Of a stretch of DNA of 64,000 nucleotides, positions 21,982 to 33,954 are shown one piece after another. The notes under the pieces are model-generated. The model did no database searches. It was given only the letters and a program-made list of their open reading frames with translations, and had not been told where the DNA came from. Positions within the stretch are counted from its first letter, which is position 1; every line of letters starts with the position of its first letter. The translations under genes were made by a program, and so were the position numbers. Source of the DNA: Oscarella lobularis. Taxonomy: Eukaryota > Porifera > Homoscleromorpha > Homosclerophorida > Oscarellidae. Where the stretch lies: assembly GCF_947507565.1 (NCBI RefSeq), contig NC_089179.1, positions 744,001 through 808,000 of the forward strand, in the 5' to 3' direction.

Positions 21982-23019
21982 ATGGCAGATCTTCGCGTTC
22001 TCGTTGACGGCCGTATTCGCACCGTCCGAGGCCTGAGTCGCGATACAGTGGCCGCGGACGTCATCTCCGCCCTGTGTCAAGCGACGGGACGCGCTGAAAC
22101 GACCGATTTCGCGCTATTCGAGAAGTGGGCTCACTTCGAACGAGAAGTCGAGCTCGACGAGAGCCCTCTCGCGCTTCTAGCTCAATGGGGCAAGTACCAA
22201 TCGGAGGTCCAGTTCGCTATGAAATCGAAAAGGGAGCGACGACGTCTCCACTTCGGCGTTCGAGCGAGCAGATTGAAAAAGCGATCGCGCCTACCTCGCC
22301 TTCCGCTCAACCGACGCGAAAAGGGATCGATTCGGAAGCGAAAGCGTCTCATACAACGACAGGAGACCGATATCAAGTGGCTAGAGAATCGCATCGCGTC
22401 TGTCGAGGCCAATATTAGGGAATCGGGAATTGGGGGCTTGAGCGAGAAAGAGAAAGGCGATTTGCGACGGTTGAGAATCGCGTGCGACGATCAGAGAACG
22501 GAGCTCGAATCGTCGAGCCTTTGGAAGGATCAGCTTGGAATTCTCGTCGACGAACACGGTTCGTTTGTCGATGAGATCAGCCGACTGAAAGCCGATGTTG
22601 GAGTGCGGCAATCTGAACTCGACGATTGCCAATTGAAAGAGAAGGAGCTCATTAGGAGATTGAGAAACGTTTCGTTGTCGGGCGATTCTGGAAATATTGG
22701 TAGACTGGATGCAGAAATTGGGGCACTGAGTCGAGATTTGACAGTAAAACTCAGAGCAAATGCTCATCAAGCGGTCAAGGTAACAGGCATTATTAGCCCA
22801 AAGAGACGTCAACTGAAATATGTTCACTAGATGAAAGAGCTTCAGGGTGCTATTCAGGAAATCGAACAGTCAATTACCGAAAGAAAAGCGTATGTGAGTC
22901 ATCTTGAACGAAAGTTGGAGAGAAATGCGTGTGAGGATGCAATTGAAGAAGAATCATATCCAAGCTCCAAGTCCGACTCTGACACAGATATAAGACTAGG
23001 CGAAGGAAGCTACGTCTAA
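21982..23019 (+). CDS. N-terminal RASSF protein (RASSF7/8-like)
   Basis: Two exons, 21982-22779 and 22831-23019, joined in phase 0, give 328 residues. Residues 1-82 are a Ras-association domain of the RASSF7/8/10 type: LRVLVDGRIRTVRGLSRDT, ALCQATGR, FEKWAHFEREVELDESPLALLAQWG and SEVQFAMKS. The rest is mainly coiled coil, and the protein ends GEGSYV, like the GIYV end of RASSF8. The family regulates cell adhesion, mitosis and Hippo/JNK signalling, and binds Ras-like GTPases. Residues about 86-130 are strongly basic. An alternative frame at 22235-22400 looks more linker-like, so a missed small intron or a sequencing frameshift there is possible. It follows the FADD-like gene by 113 nt. Confidence 0.85.
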
Positions 23020-23161
23020 GAGACTGTATTTATTTTTATGTCGTCGATCTATTTTTTGATGTATCTGCGAGCACGTGAGTGTGTGGACGCATGCTTATTC
23101 TCTCGATCGGGGCGTGGCTTTGCGGCTCGCTTTTGAGTAGTGTGTTCCGCAGAACAAAGCG

Positions 23162-26100
23162 ATGGCGTATCTGGAAAGCTCCGAATTCGGCGTGGGAGAC
23201 TTCATTCTTCTCGAAACGGTCAAGGAGGACACGTTCATGGACAACCTGAAGCTGCGTTTCGATAAAGTAAGCCCCTCCCGTTCTCCAAGGCGCTTCGTGC
23301 ACGGTCGCTCTCTCGTCCATTCGAGGACAAAATCTACACGTACATCGGCGAAACCGTCATTTCGGTCAATCCCTATCGGCTATTGGATCTCTACACGCCC
23401 GAGCACGTGAAGGAGTACCGCGGGCGCGAGGTGTTCGAGCGTCCCGCCCACATCTACGCCGTCGCCGACGCCGCCTATCAGTCGATGATACGACGCAGCC
23501 AAGATTCGTGCGTCGTCATATCGGGTGGGTACACGCCGAAAGCAAAAGGCGTGGTTATTTGATTTCTCTCTTTCCGAAAAGGCGAGTCGGGTTCCGGCAA
23601 GACGGAAGCGTCGAAAATTGTCATGCGCTATCTGAGCGCCGTGTCGAAGCAGTCGTCGCAGAAGGAAATCGATCGCGTGAAAAATCTTCTCATTGAATCC
23701 AATTGCATATTGGAAGCGTTCGGCAATGCGAAGACAAATCGCAACGACAACTCGAGTCGATTCGTAATTCGATAATTAATTCATTAATTAAAATTTTCCC
23801 CAAAAATTTAATTTTTTCTAAGGGAAAATACATGGATATTAATTTTGATTACAAAGCCGATCCTTTGGGCGGTCACATTTCGAATTATCTTCTGGAGAAA
23901 GCTCGCGTCGTCAGTCAGCAGGCGGGAGAACGAAATTTTCACGTTTTTTATCAGCTCATGTCCGGCGGCGACTCGGCGCAGTTGAAAGGACTTCACTTGG
24001 ACGGCGGTCCGGGAAAATTTGTCTACACGTGCGAAGGAGGTCCGGAAAATTACAAGGTCAAGGGAATGGACGATAAGAAAAATTTTCAGGCCGTCGTCAA
24101 GGCAATGGAAGTAAGGGGGGAAAAAATAGGAAAATTTATACGTCTGTGTCTAAATACTTTGTTCTCAGTTGATCGGCTTTTCGAAAGCCGAGCGAGAGAC
24201 GCTCTGGCGTCTCGTCGCCGCCATACTCCATTTGGGCGAAATTCAGTTTCAGGCGACCGAAGACGATCTCGGAAGCTCCGTGAAAAATCCAGTCCAAGTG
24301 AAAGTCGTCAGCGATCTCTTGGGTTCGTCCGAGGACGCGGTGAGCGTCGCTTTGACGTCGAGAATGATCACGCGAAAAGGGGAAGCGATTAAGAAGCCTC
24401 TTCTATTGGCCGAGTCGTTATTTACGCGAGAAGCTTTGGCTAAGGTCAGTAGAGATGAGGGAGTAAGGATTGGGAAAGAGCGTTCTTTTAGGCAATGTAT
24501 GAGAGGATGTTCACGTGGGTGGTGCAGAAGATCAATTCGTCTGTCGAAGTGAAGGAGAGCAGTGGCGACAGCACTGTTATTGGCGTGTTGGATATTTACG
24601 GTTTCGAAGTGTTCCAAGTCAATGGGTGCTTCTAGGAAGGACACTTATTGCTTTTTTTTTGTAATTGCCATTCTCCAGCTTTGAACAGCTCTGCATTAAT
24701 TATTGCAACGAGAAACTTCAGCAGCTCTTTATTGAGCTTGTACTAAAACGAGAGCAGGTTAGTCGCCGACAAAAGGGGCAAGCAATAAACGGTGAAGGGT
24801 TTTTTATCTACTGTAGGCCGAATACAGCAGTGAAGGAATCGACTGGAGTCACGTCGAGTATTTCAACAATGAAATCATCTGCAATCTTGTGGACTCTCCC
24901 GAGGTCAGCGTCCTTTTCTGTTGACTTCATGTGTGAATACGATATTTTAGGGCGTCATTGCTATTTTGGACGAAGAGTGTCTCGTTCCTGGAGATCAGCA
25001 CGACTCGGCAAGCACAGTTTTTTTTCTGTACAATTCTAGTCTAGTCAGAACTTGGGGGGTTTTTTTCTTTGCAGGCTTTTCTGGCTCACATGAACAAAAG
25101 TCTGGCAAGTCACAGTCACTTCGTCAGCTTGGAAACGAGTCCTGATGCAAAGGAACTAGACAGAGAACGAGAGTTTCAGGTAAAGACGTCGTTTGGATAA
25201 AGATCATAAATACTTACACATCTACAGATCAAACATTACGCCGGCGTTGTGACGTATTCGGTTGAAGGTTTTATTGTGAAGAACAAAGTGAGATCGAAAC
25301 ACCAACCGGCAACGAAGGTCAACTTTTGAATCTTTTTTCTTCAGGATACGCTCTACCAGGACTTGAAGCGTCTACTTTATCAATGCGACGCGTCGGTGCT
25401 AAAGGAAATGTGGCCAGAAGTATGGGGGAAAGACCCGCTGAAAAAAATACTCATGAGCACTTTGATAGGGCTCTCAACCCATTGATGCCGTCACCAAGAG
25501 ACCCTATACAGCAGCAACCGGATTCAAAATGTCAATGGTGTCTTTAGTCGAGACGCTGGCTTCCAAAGTGCGAAAACCAGTCAGCAAGCTTCTGAGACTT
25601 ATTTTCTTTGTCTAGGAACCCCACTACATTCGCTGTATCAAGCCGAATGGGACCAAGTCTCCCCGCACTTTCGACGAACAACTTTGCAGGCACCAGGTAA
25701 TTTGACTTCTTTCCGCTGTGATCTTAGCAGCTCTTTGTTTTAGGTACGCTATCTCGGTCTGCTCGAGAACGTGCGCGTTCGCCGTGCCGGTTTTGCGGCG
25801 CGTCTTCCCTACGAGAAATTCGTTGCGAGGTACAAGCTTCTCTGCAAGGACACGTGGCCCAGACCCAAGTGCAGCGACGAGGAAGCGACGAAGAAAATCA
25901 TTGCTCATCTGTCGTGCAATGTACGTGCGCTATTATAGTCGTTTTTTTCTCTTTTGACGCAATAGGCTTCGCTTCTTCTGCACAGCAACTAGTGAAATTC
26001 GGAAAAACGAAATTGTTTATTCGCATACCAAGAACGCTGTTCTATATGGAACGCGAAAGGGAAAAGGCCATACCGAAAATGGTGCAAAAACGTCGTCCAA

Positions 26101-27323
26101 ATTTTCATTGCTAGGTAGCCTTATTTCGCTTTTTTTTTCAACAGGCAACGATTATTCAGAAAATTTGGAGAGGATTGAAAGTGCGTCGCTTCTATCGTAG
26201 ACTGCGAGCAGCAGTTTACATTAAACGTTTCTTCAAGTCAGTTCATATCACGTGTATGTCTTCTTAGTACATTGGCTCTTTTCCTTTCTAGAGTGTACAA
26301 ATTTCGAAGTTACATCATGAAAGTCATCGACACGTTCAAGGACGTCCAAACGATGCCTGACTTGGGCAACGCTTTGCAGTGGCCCGAGCCTCCGCCAGTT
26401 TTAAAGGCAAGAGGGATCAGATTCAAAGCGACAGGCGGGAATTCTATTGATCTATTTTACAGAAAAGCAAGGAGTACATGCGAAAGATTCACCGGAATTG
26501 GCGTGCCAAGAAACTGGTCGAAGGATTGAGCAAGCAGCGCGAGGTAAACATTTCGACCGCTTTGAAGGATTTTTCATGTTGTTTTTGCAGGAAGAGCTGC
26601 GCATTCGTTGCATTGCTTACTCGGCTTGTCGCAATCACAAGCCAAACTGGGGCCTCAAAGTTCCTTTTCCATTGAATGGACTGAAGAATGAAAGCAATCC
26701 GCGCAACGCTCTCTTCAATCAAGAAGTGCGCGTAGACCAGAAAAGGCTCTTTCATTTTTTTAGTCAAACTCTGAATAGGTTGCTGCTTTGAAAGCGCTGA
26801 ATCAAGATCAGGCTGTCGTCTACTCGGCCAACGTCGTGAAATTGGGCAGGAATCTGAAGCCGGCCGATCGCGCTTACGTTTTCACTGAAAAGCACCTTTA
26901 TCGTCTTACCGCTGATACGTACAAACCAGGAAAGAAAGGTCCTATTGGCATAAAGCAATTTACGTCGTTGACGCTGCTCAAGGGAGAAAGTCAAGGAATG
27001 GTCATTCACACGTCGGTACGTAAGCAGATTGAGTAAGTGTATATGTAGGAAGGGGCTCTTTTTTGTGTGTCCTGAAGGATCCCGCTGGAGATATTGTCTT
27101 TTACGTCAAAGACGGTCGCGTCGCCTCAGAATTTGTCGGTGCCATCTGGCTGACAATCAAAAAGAAATACAACCACCGTCTGAAAGTCAATTTCAACGAC
27201 CAAATAGAGTATAAACAGGAGGGCAAGAAGAAAGTGCTCGTTCACGAAACGGGCCCCGCTGGATCAAGCCCAACGTTCAAGAAGTTGGGTGGAGATCGGG
27301 TTGCATTGGTTTGGCCCCAATAG
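23162..27323 (+). CDS. MYO1D: Short-tailed class I myosin (MYO1D/MYO1G type)
   Basis: About twenty exons encode a single-headed actin motor that links membranes to actin. The start is [20 protein letters not shown], as in MYO1D. The motor has the P-loop [12 protein letters not shown], switch I NDNSSRFGKYM, switch [26 protein letters not shown], the actin-binding region [11 protein letters not shown], and the converter segment [18 protein letters not shown]. The neck holds IQ-like helices ([13 protein letters not shown]). The tail is a TH1 domain without SH3 ([22 protein letters not shown] and a pleckstrin-like phosphoinositide-binding core), ending VALVWPQ. This short-tail plan and the [15 protein letters not shown]1 sequence favour MYO1D/G over MYO1E/F. 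All catalytic motifs appear intact. Confidence 0.95.
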
Positions 27324-27644
27324 CAAGTTTTTGTTTTGAATCGTCGACTCGCATTTTTTAGTTTTTCTAGTTCTAGAGGTTGGTGTGGTTGAATATTATA
27401 AAGCTGTGTTTGGGTGGTTTGCTTGTCCGTTGAACGGCATGCAGATTGCTATGCTCAACTGTGACGTTTTTTCTAAAAGATGGCGTAAGTTTTGAGTGGG
27501 GCCATTCCTGGGGTCGCAGAGTTTCATTACCAAATATGGTCATACTAGATTTTTCCCAATTATCGAGATATTGATTACGGAGGGGAGGGCGCCCTTACGG
27601 CTTACGTCACCGTAAGGACGATCGATAAGTCGACGATTTTCGCC

Positions 27645-30600
27645 ATGTCGGTACTGGACAAGCTCAAGACGGCCGTGAGAGGCAATCCTGTGATGCGCGA
27701 ATACGAGCTGCAGCGCCACATCGGAAGCGGGGGCCCTTCGTCTCTGTGGAAAATCTACGACGGAGTGAAGAAGAGTACGCGACAGGTGAAAAGCGAACGG
27801 CCAGAAAACAAGCTTCTCGTTCAAGTGTACTCTATCTCAGAACGTATCGATATTTGTCTACGACAAGAAGGCAGCAGAGGCGGAGAAAGTGCCCAAAAAG
27901 GAACGCGAGGCTATTGTAAACTTGCTGAAGAAGGGACCGGTGCAGCTCGTCAAACTGCGGCATCCGTCTCTTTTAACAATAGAGCACGGGGTTGAAGAAT
28001 CGAGGCAAGTCTTATAGAGAGATGTTTATTTCATTATGAGATAGTTGTCTCTCTTGGTTTGACCGTTTTCTATCTGTACTTGTAGAGACGTTATTGCGTT
28101 TGCCAGTGAGCCAGTCGTTGCCAGCGTAGCTAATTTGTTGGGCAAATATGACAACGCTCCGTCGCCTCTTCCATTGGCCATCAAAGTTGGTCTTCTTTTT
28201 ATTTGATTCTCTTCTTTACTCAGTATCTCTTAGGAGTATCAGCTGGATCCCTTGGAAATAAAGTATGGGCTCCTACAGGTAGCAGAGGGTTTGGAATTTC
28301 TTCACGGTGGAGTGAAGCTGATACACGGAAATCTCACACCTGAAAACATTGTCATCAATAAAGCGGGCGCGTGGAAAATATTTGGCTTCAATTTCGGCGT
28401 TTTTATCAACTATCAAAGCGGAGCCCAGGTGAAATCTTCAAATGATTTTTGAACCCGAGGGGGGGGAATATATATTTCTTGGAAGGAAAAATTCGCGTTT
28501 CACGAATGGAACAGCAAACTGTCGTTTCGCACTCAACCGTCGCTCAACTACCTTGCTCCCGAATACGTTCTCAACAAGACTTGCGATGCGGCGAGCGATC
28601 TCTACACGTACGGCGTTCTCATTCACGCCGTATTCAATCAGGGAAAACCCCTGTTCGAATGCGACAACAATTTGCTGACGTACAAGCATCAAGCTGAACA
28701 GGTAGGGAAGGGGGAATTGGACGAAAGTGACTGTATGAATCGTGTATTTTAGCTCAGTCGCGTTTTGCCCAATTCCTTTTTTGGCATTCCGGAAAGTGGA
28801 CGCGAGCACGTTCGAATGCTTCTGAATTTGGAACCGTCCGTGAGACCGGACGCTTCGCAAATGACGAAGGCAATATTCGTTTCTATGACTAGTCGCCTTT
28901 TTGAGACTTAATTGTTCTCTTCTCCTTAGTCGCCTCTTTTCGACGACATCGCCATCGTTACGCTCCAGTACCTCGACAGTCTGATGCAAAAAGATTCGTT
29001 GCAAAAATCGCAATTCTTTAAGACGTTGCACAAAGTTCTTCCCAAGCTACCCAAGGTGTCGCGCGGCGTGCGCTCCGCATCCGCACGCGCGCGCGCGTGT
29101 GTGTACTACAATTCTGTGTATAGAGAGTCACCTTGCAGAGAGCATTGCCCGCTCTCTGCTCGGAATTTCGCACTCCCGAAATGATTCCCTTCGTCCTTCC
29201 GAACGTTCTCTTCATTGCCGAGGACTGCAACACGGACGAGTACGTTCGAAACGTTCTTCCCCACCTCAAACCCGTCTTCAAAGTCCACGAACCGATTCAG
29301 GCAAAACAGCTACATTGCTCCAGTCTTTTATCCCCTCGCAATTTCTCACCTTTTTCTTTTTTTGGCGTTTTTAGGTGCTTCTGATCTTTCTTCAAAAGAT
29401 GGATCTTCTCTTGACGAAGACTCCGCCCGATGCGATACGCAGCGACGTGCTGCCGATGATTATACGAGCGCTGGCGTCACCGTCGGCGCAAATCCAAGAG
29501 CTCTGCATCAGCGTCTTGCCGACGTTCGCCAACATGATTGACTACTCGTCAATGAAACACGCCATCCTGCCCAAACTGAAGTCACTCTGTCTCGAGACGA
29601 ATTCGCTTAAAGTGAGAGGCTGTTTGACAAAAAATGTTCGAAATAATTTGTTTTCTTAGGTTCGGATTAATATTCTAGTTTGCCTTGCTAAGATTTTGGA
29701 CGTGCTCGATAAATGGATGGTTTTGGAAGAAATATTGCCCATGTTGGAAGCAATGCCTTCAAAAGAGCCGGGGGTGCTCATGTCCATGTTGGGTAAGAGC
29801 GACAAAGAACCCTCAAATATTTTTTGTTCTCTCTCTCTCTCTCTCTCTCTTTAGGCGTTTTGAAAGCGTGCACCGATCAAAAGAAGCTTGGGTTTGATAA
29901 AGAGATTTTGGCCACTAGAATCATTCCGTTTCTGTTTCCTCTATCCGTTGAACTGACGCTGAATGAAAATCAGGTGAACGAATAGTTGTAGTCGTTAGCC
30001 GGTTTGGAGTCGGTTCTCTGTGTGCAGTTCAAGTCTTTTATGTCGGTGATCAAAGATATGATACGAAAAGTGGAGACCGATCATTCCGTTCATTTGCAGC
30101 AGCTCGGGCAGATGAAGGAACAGACCCAGTATAATCGTCCGAGGAATTTACAGTGCATTGATTTTCTGACGTTCGTTTTTTTGAAAGGTCAACCGTCAAA
30201 CTTGCACAGGAAGTTTCAGAAGCAAAAGCGACCGACGACATGATGGGGAGACTAGAGAAAATGATGGCTCAGGAAAATCCCTCTCCAGGTGATGATAAAG
30301 ACATTGAAACTCTCTCTAAGACTGTTTGACTTAGGTACGACTAATACCAATGCAAGTCCGTCTGTAAGCGCTGCCAAGCCGGCTTCTCCTCTAACCGATG
30401 TGAGAATGACAGCTAGTTAGAATTTTATTTAAAAATTTTTTTCTAGATGGATCGTCTTTTTGCTACGTTTGATTCAACTGTTCTAGCTCCTCCTCCCTCC
30501 TCTGGAAATCAGTCTCCTATTATTCTCAAGCCGAGCCAGTCCTCGACTTCGGAGTCACTTCTCCAGTCTGGTTCTCTACAGCCAACATTACAGTCTACCC

Positions 30601-32015
30601 AACAGCAACAGCCCAAATCGCAGTCCGTCTTGCAGCCTACTCTCCAGCAACCTTCTCAATCTCAACCTGCTCTCCAGCCTACATCGCTGTCTACTCTACA
30701 GCCTAAAGGGCAGCCTGCTTCCTTCCCTACGTCGCAGTCCATGCTTCAGCCTATTACATCGCAGCCTATTCTGCAGCCTACATCGCAGCAGGCATCGCTG
30801 TCTACTCTACAACCTAAATTACAGCCTGCTTCCTTGCCCACACTCGAGGCTACTCCATCGGCGTCTCAGCCAGCTCTTCAGCCGACTGTATTTCAGTCTA
30901 CATCGCAGTCCATGCTCCAGCCTTCGTCTCAGCCTATTTTACAGACTACCGTTCCACCGACCTCGCTGTCCACTCTTCAGCCTACATTGCAACCCACACC
31001 GCAGTCTACATTGTATTCTGCACCGGGTAGCGTTTCATTTTCGACGGCCTCTCAATCTGCGTTCGCTGCTCCGACTAATATTGAATCTCAGCCACCCTTT
31101 CTCCAACCTAAATCGGGGGCCATTACCGAGCCCACATGGTCAACGTTTTCAGCTGCATCACAAGTACCGAAACCTTCATCGAGTCCACTTTTTAGTCAAC
31201 CGGCGTCGGCGACTGCTAGTAGTGCACTGCAGCCGTCAAAGGCGCCTTTGCCTCAATCAGCTCCAGCGAGGACGACAACGCCGCAGTTTTCAAGTGCGTC
31301 TATGATGGGAGCTTATTCTATGTCAACATCGACTGCAGGTTTGCAATCGACTCCCGCATCGTTTGGTAGCTCTGCAACGACTTTTAATCAACCCAGCGGT
31401 TTGGCAAAATCTGACGCTTCAAGCTCTCAGTCCTCATTCTCAATGCCGTTAGGACAGCCGCCTTCTGGAGTTTCTCCGAGTCTTCCGTTTACTTCTTCAT
31501 CAGCGCAAGCAGCTTCTACTTGGAGTAGTCAGTTAAATCCAATGAGCCAATCACAGCGACCTCCGGTTTCATACAATATGCCGTCTATGAATCCCGAACA
31601 GGCTCCTTTGAGACAGTTTCCAACTAACGCTTCGCAGCCTCCTATGTCATCTTTTCAGCAGCAGCAACAGCAGCAGCAACAACAACATCAACGCATGCCT
31701 GCAGCTCCTTTGCAACCAATGCCAATGGGACAGCCTTTGCAGCCAATGTCGATGGGACAGCCTTTGCAACCAATGTCAATGGGACAGCCGACACAGAATT
31801 CACAGCCTCAGCCATCTCAATGGAATCTGGGCAATGCGTCTGCGAATTGGCCCTCCTTACAGCCATTGTCTCAGCCTCAGGGAGTTTTACAGCCAACGCC
31901 AGCGTCACAGCCTCAAGGCATCTTGCAACCAGCCTCTACTAGTTCTTCTATCAGTCTTCCGGCTCCTGGGCCAAATCCGTTTGGATCTTCGTCGGAAGAT
32001 AATCTTTTATTTTAG
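27645..32015 (+). CDS. SCYL2: SCY1-like pseudokinase 2 (coated-vesicle associated)
   Basis: A multi-exon gene. The N-terminus (MSVLDKLKTAVRGNPVMREYELQRHIGSGG) begins a kinase-like domain in which the catalytic HRD is HGN (LIHGNLTPENIVI) and the DFG is FGF, so it is a pseudokinase as in SCYL2. HEAT-like repeats follow (VLPKLPKVTLQRALPALC, LFIAEDC, ILPKLKSLCLETNSLKVRI). The last exon (30447-32015) is one long low-complexity frame rich in Q, P, S and T, with dozens of LQPT-type repeats and a poly-Q tract, ending NPFGSSSEDNLLF. SCYL2 works in clathrin-dependent traffic between trans-Golgi and endosomes. The terminal NPF is a plausible EH-domain ligand. The expanded Q-rich tail exceeds what I know of the vertebrate protein. 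Confidence 0.92.
29829..29852. repeat. CT microsatellite in SCYL2 intron
   Basis: Pure CT repeat forming the polypyrimidine tract of an acceptor at about 29855. Confidence 0.8.
31657..31695 (+). repeat. CAG/CAA poly-glutamine tract in SCYL2
   Basis: An in-frame mixed CAG/CAA run encodes a stretch of Q residues, immediately followed by three copies of a QPMxMGQPL module (31709-31790). It is potentially length-polymorphic. Confidence 0.85.
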
Positions 32016-32120
32016 AAGCATGCTCGAATTGTACTATTTTTTTTATACGCGAGGTTTTGAGACTTTTGACGTCACAGGCACTTCGTCGTAGCACGCGCGC
32101 GCGCGAGTTCGAGACTCGTC

Positions 32121-33856
32121 ATGGGCGTAAAAGACGAAAATCCTGTCCAAACTGCCAAAGAAATAGCTCCCTTGCTCAGAAAAGCCGACAAAGAAGTCTA
32201 TCAAACTAAGGTAGTACACGTAGTCCTGTCAGAATCGCAAAAAACTCGCTGTTTTAGGTCATCATCCGTCGCCTTCCTCCCGATCTCACCGAAGAGAAGT
32301 TTCTTCAAAGGCTCTCGCCCCTTCCCGAGCACGACTACTACTACTTCTGTACGGCCGACTTGACGTAAGCCTTTCTTCGCAATGTTCTTCACCATTGGCG
32401 ATATCACACACAGACTCGGAGCTCACGCCTTTTGTCGAGCCTACTTCAATTTCAGAAAATTCGAAGGTGTCCTGGACTTTCGAAGGCGATGCGATGGATT
32501 AGTATTCGAAGATGCTAGAGGTGCAGCAGTGTTCTCTTGTACAGTAGGAGAGGAAAAGCCCTTTATTTTATTTTATTTCTTAGGGAGAAAATATCCCGCC
32601 GTCGTAGAATTTGCTCCACTGCAGAAGATACCACGCGCGAGAGAAAAGATGAAGAAAGATCCCAAATGTGGGACGATAGAGCAAGGTGTTTCGCGTGTTT
32701 ATAAACTTCATTTGTCTTTTTGTGATGGACGGGCTCGTGTGTGTGCCTGTACAGATAAGGACTACAAATCGTTTTTGGCCTCTTTGGAGGCCCAATTGCC
32801 GAGTTTTCCAACAGCGGAGCAACGCTTGGAGGAGATTGAGATGAAGGAGAAGGAGTTGGCTAGTAAGAAGAATCAATGTACAGCTGTCAAGGCGTTGCAA
32901 AAGACCGTTTCTTTTTTAGACAAAACCACTCCTTTGGTGGAATATCTTCTTCGAAAGAAACGTCAGGGCGGTTCGCGAGTTGACGTGAGTGTCTGTTGTT
33001 AGGATGCTCTTATTTTGGTTACTGGTTATGGGCTTGCTTTAGGGTTACAAAGCAGCCCGCGACAAGAAGAAACGAAAAGACGAGATGCCTCCAGCAAAGG
33101 TAGTGGATTTGTGTAAAAATAGTTGAAACCGTATTTTTTGACAGGCAGGAGTAAAGAAGGGGTCGTATGGGAAGGGAAAGTACAGGGATGAAAAGTTAGA
33201 TCAGTCAATTGAAAGTATTGGGAAAATATAAGGCAACAATTTTCAGATCTTCGTTTGAGAAAAAAGGAGCGAAATACTACGATGATCGAAAAAAGGCAAC
33301 GGTAGTGCTGAATCAGAAAGCATGTCTCGGAAGTGACGCTGAAATTTTAGAAGTTTGGTGGCGGTGGAAAGGGAGCCGAATACAACAATCATCCTGATAG
33401 AAAGTCAAAGTCATCGTCATCATCTGCTGCTTCATTGACTTCAGAAACGCTGAAAGCTAATGAAGAACGCGAGTGGCCGTCATTATCGAGAGACCCGTCA
33501 GACGGCAAGCCAATGAAGAGTCAATCTCAAGTGTCTGTCACTCCAGCCAAAGAACAAGGACAGCCAATGCCAGAAAGGGCACAAGGATACGGAAAAGAAC
33601 GACGAAAGATGGTAAGTGCTCTATGTTACAGTGAATGCAAATGGATAGTTGCCATAGCAGGGTCGTCCGGATGTGGCTGTGTATGTACCACGACCAGCTA
33701 GGAAGGGAGATACCTCTGCTTCTCAAGGTGTGATAAAGAATTCAATTTTTTTATATTTTTAGTAAGGTGTTTTTGTTAGATGACGCTCGTCCTAGCTCTG
33801 GACGGCCAAGGAGTTCACGTCAAGGACAGTACAAGCGTTATGGTAGCGACTACTGA
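32121..33856 (+). CDS. UPF3B: UPF3, nonsense-mediated decay factor
   Basis: A multi-exon gene starting MGVKDENPVQTAKEI. The RRM-like core is clear: VIRRLPPDLTEEKFLQRLSP, HDYYYFCTADLT, HAFCRAYFNFRK, GREYPAVVEFAPLQKIP and DPKCGTIEQDKDYKSFL. A basic and acidic coiled middle follows (RLEEIEMKEKELASKK, YLLRKKRQ). Near the C-terminus GRPDVAVYVPRPARKGD (about 33660-33710) matches the exon-junction-complex binding motif of UPF3B, which reads RP...YxP..R. The protein ends YKRYGSDY with TGA at 33854-33856. UPF3 links UPF2 to the exon junction complex. The gene starts 105 nt after the SCYL2 stop. It probably represents the single UPF3A/B ancestor. Confidence 0.92.
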
Positions 33857-33954
33857 TTAATTTTTTAGTACAGTGTAGCAGTATAAATGAATCAGACTAT
33901 ATTGATTACTGTCATGTGATAGACCAGACACTGTCCCGAACGAGGAGCACTGGA

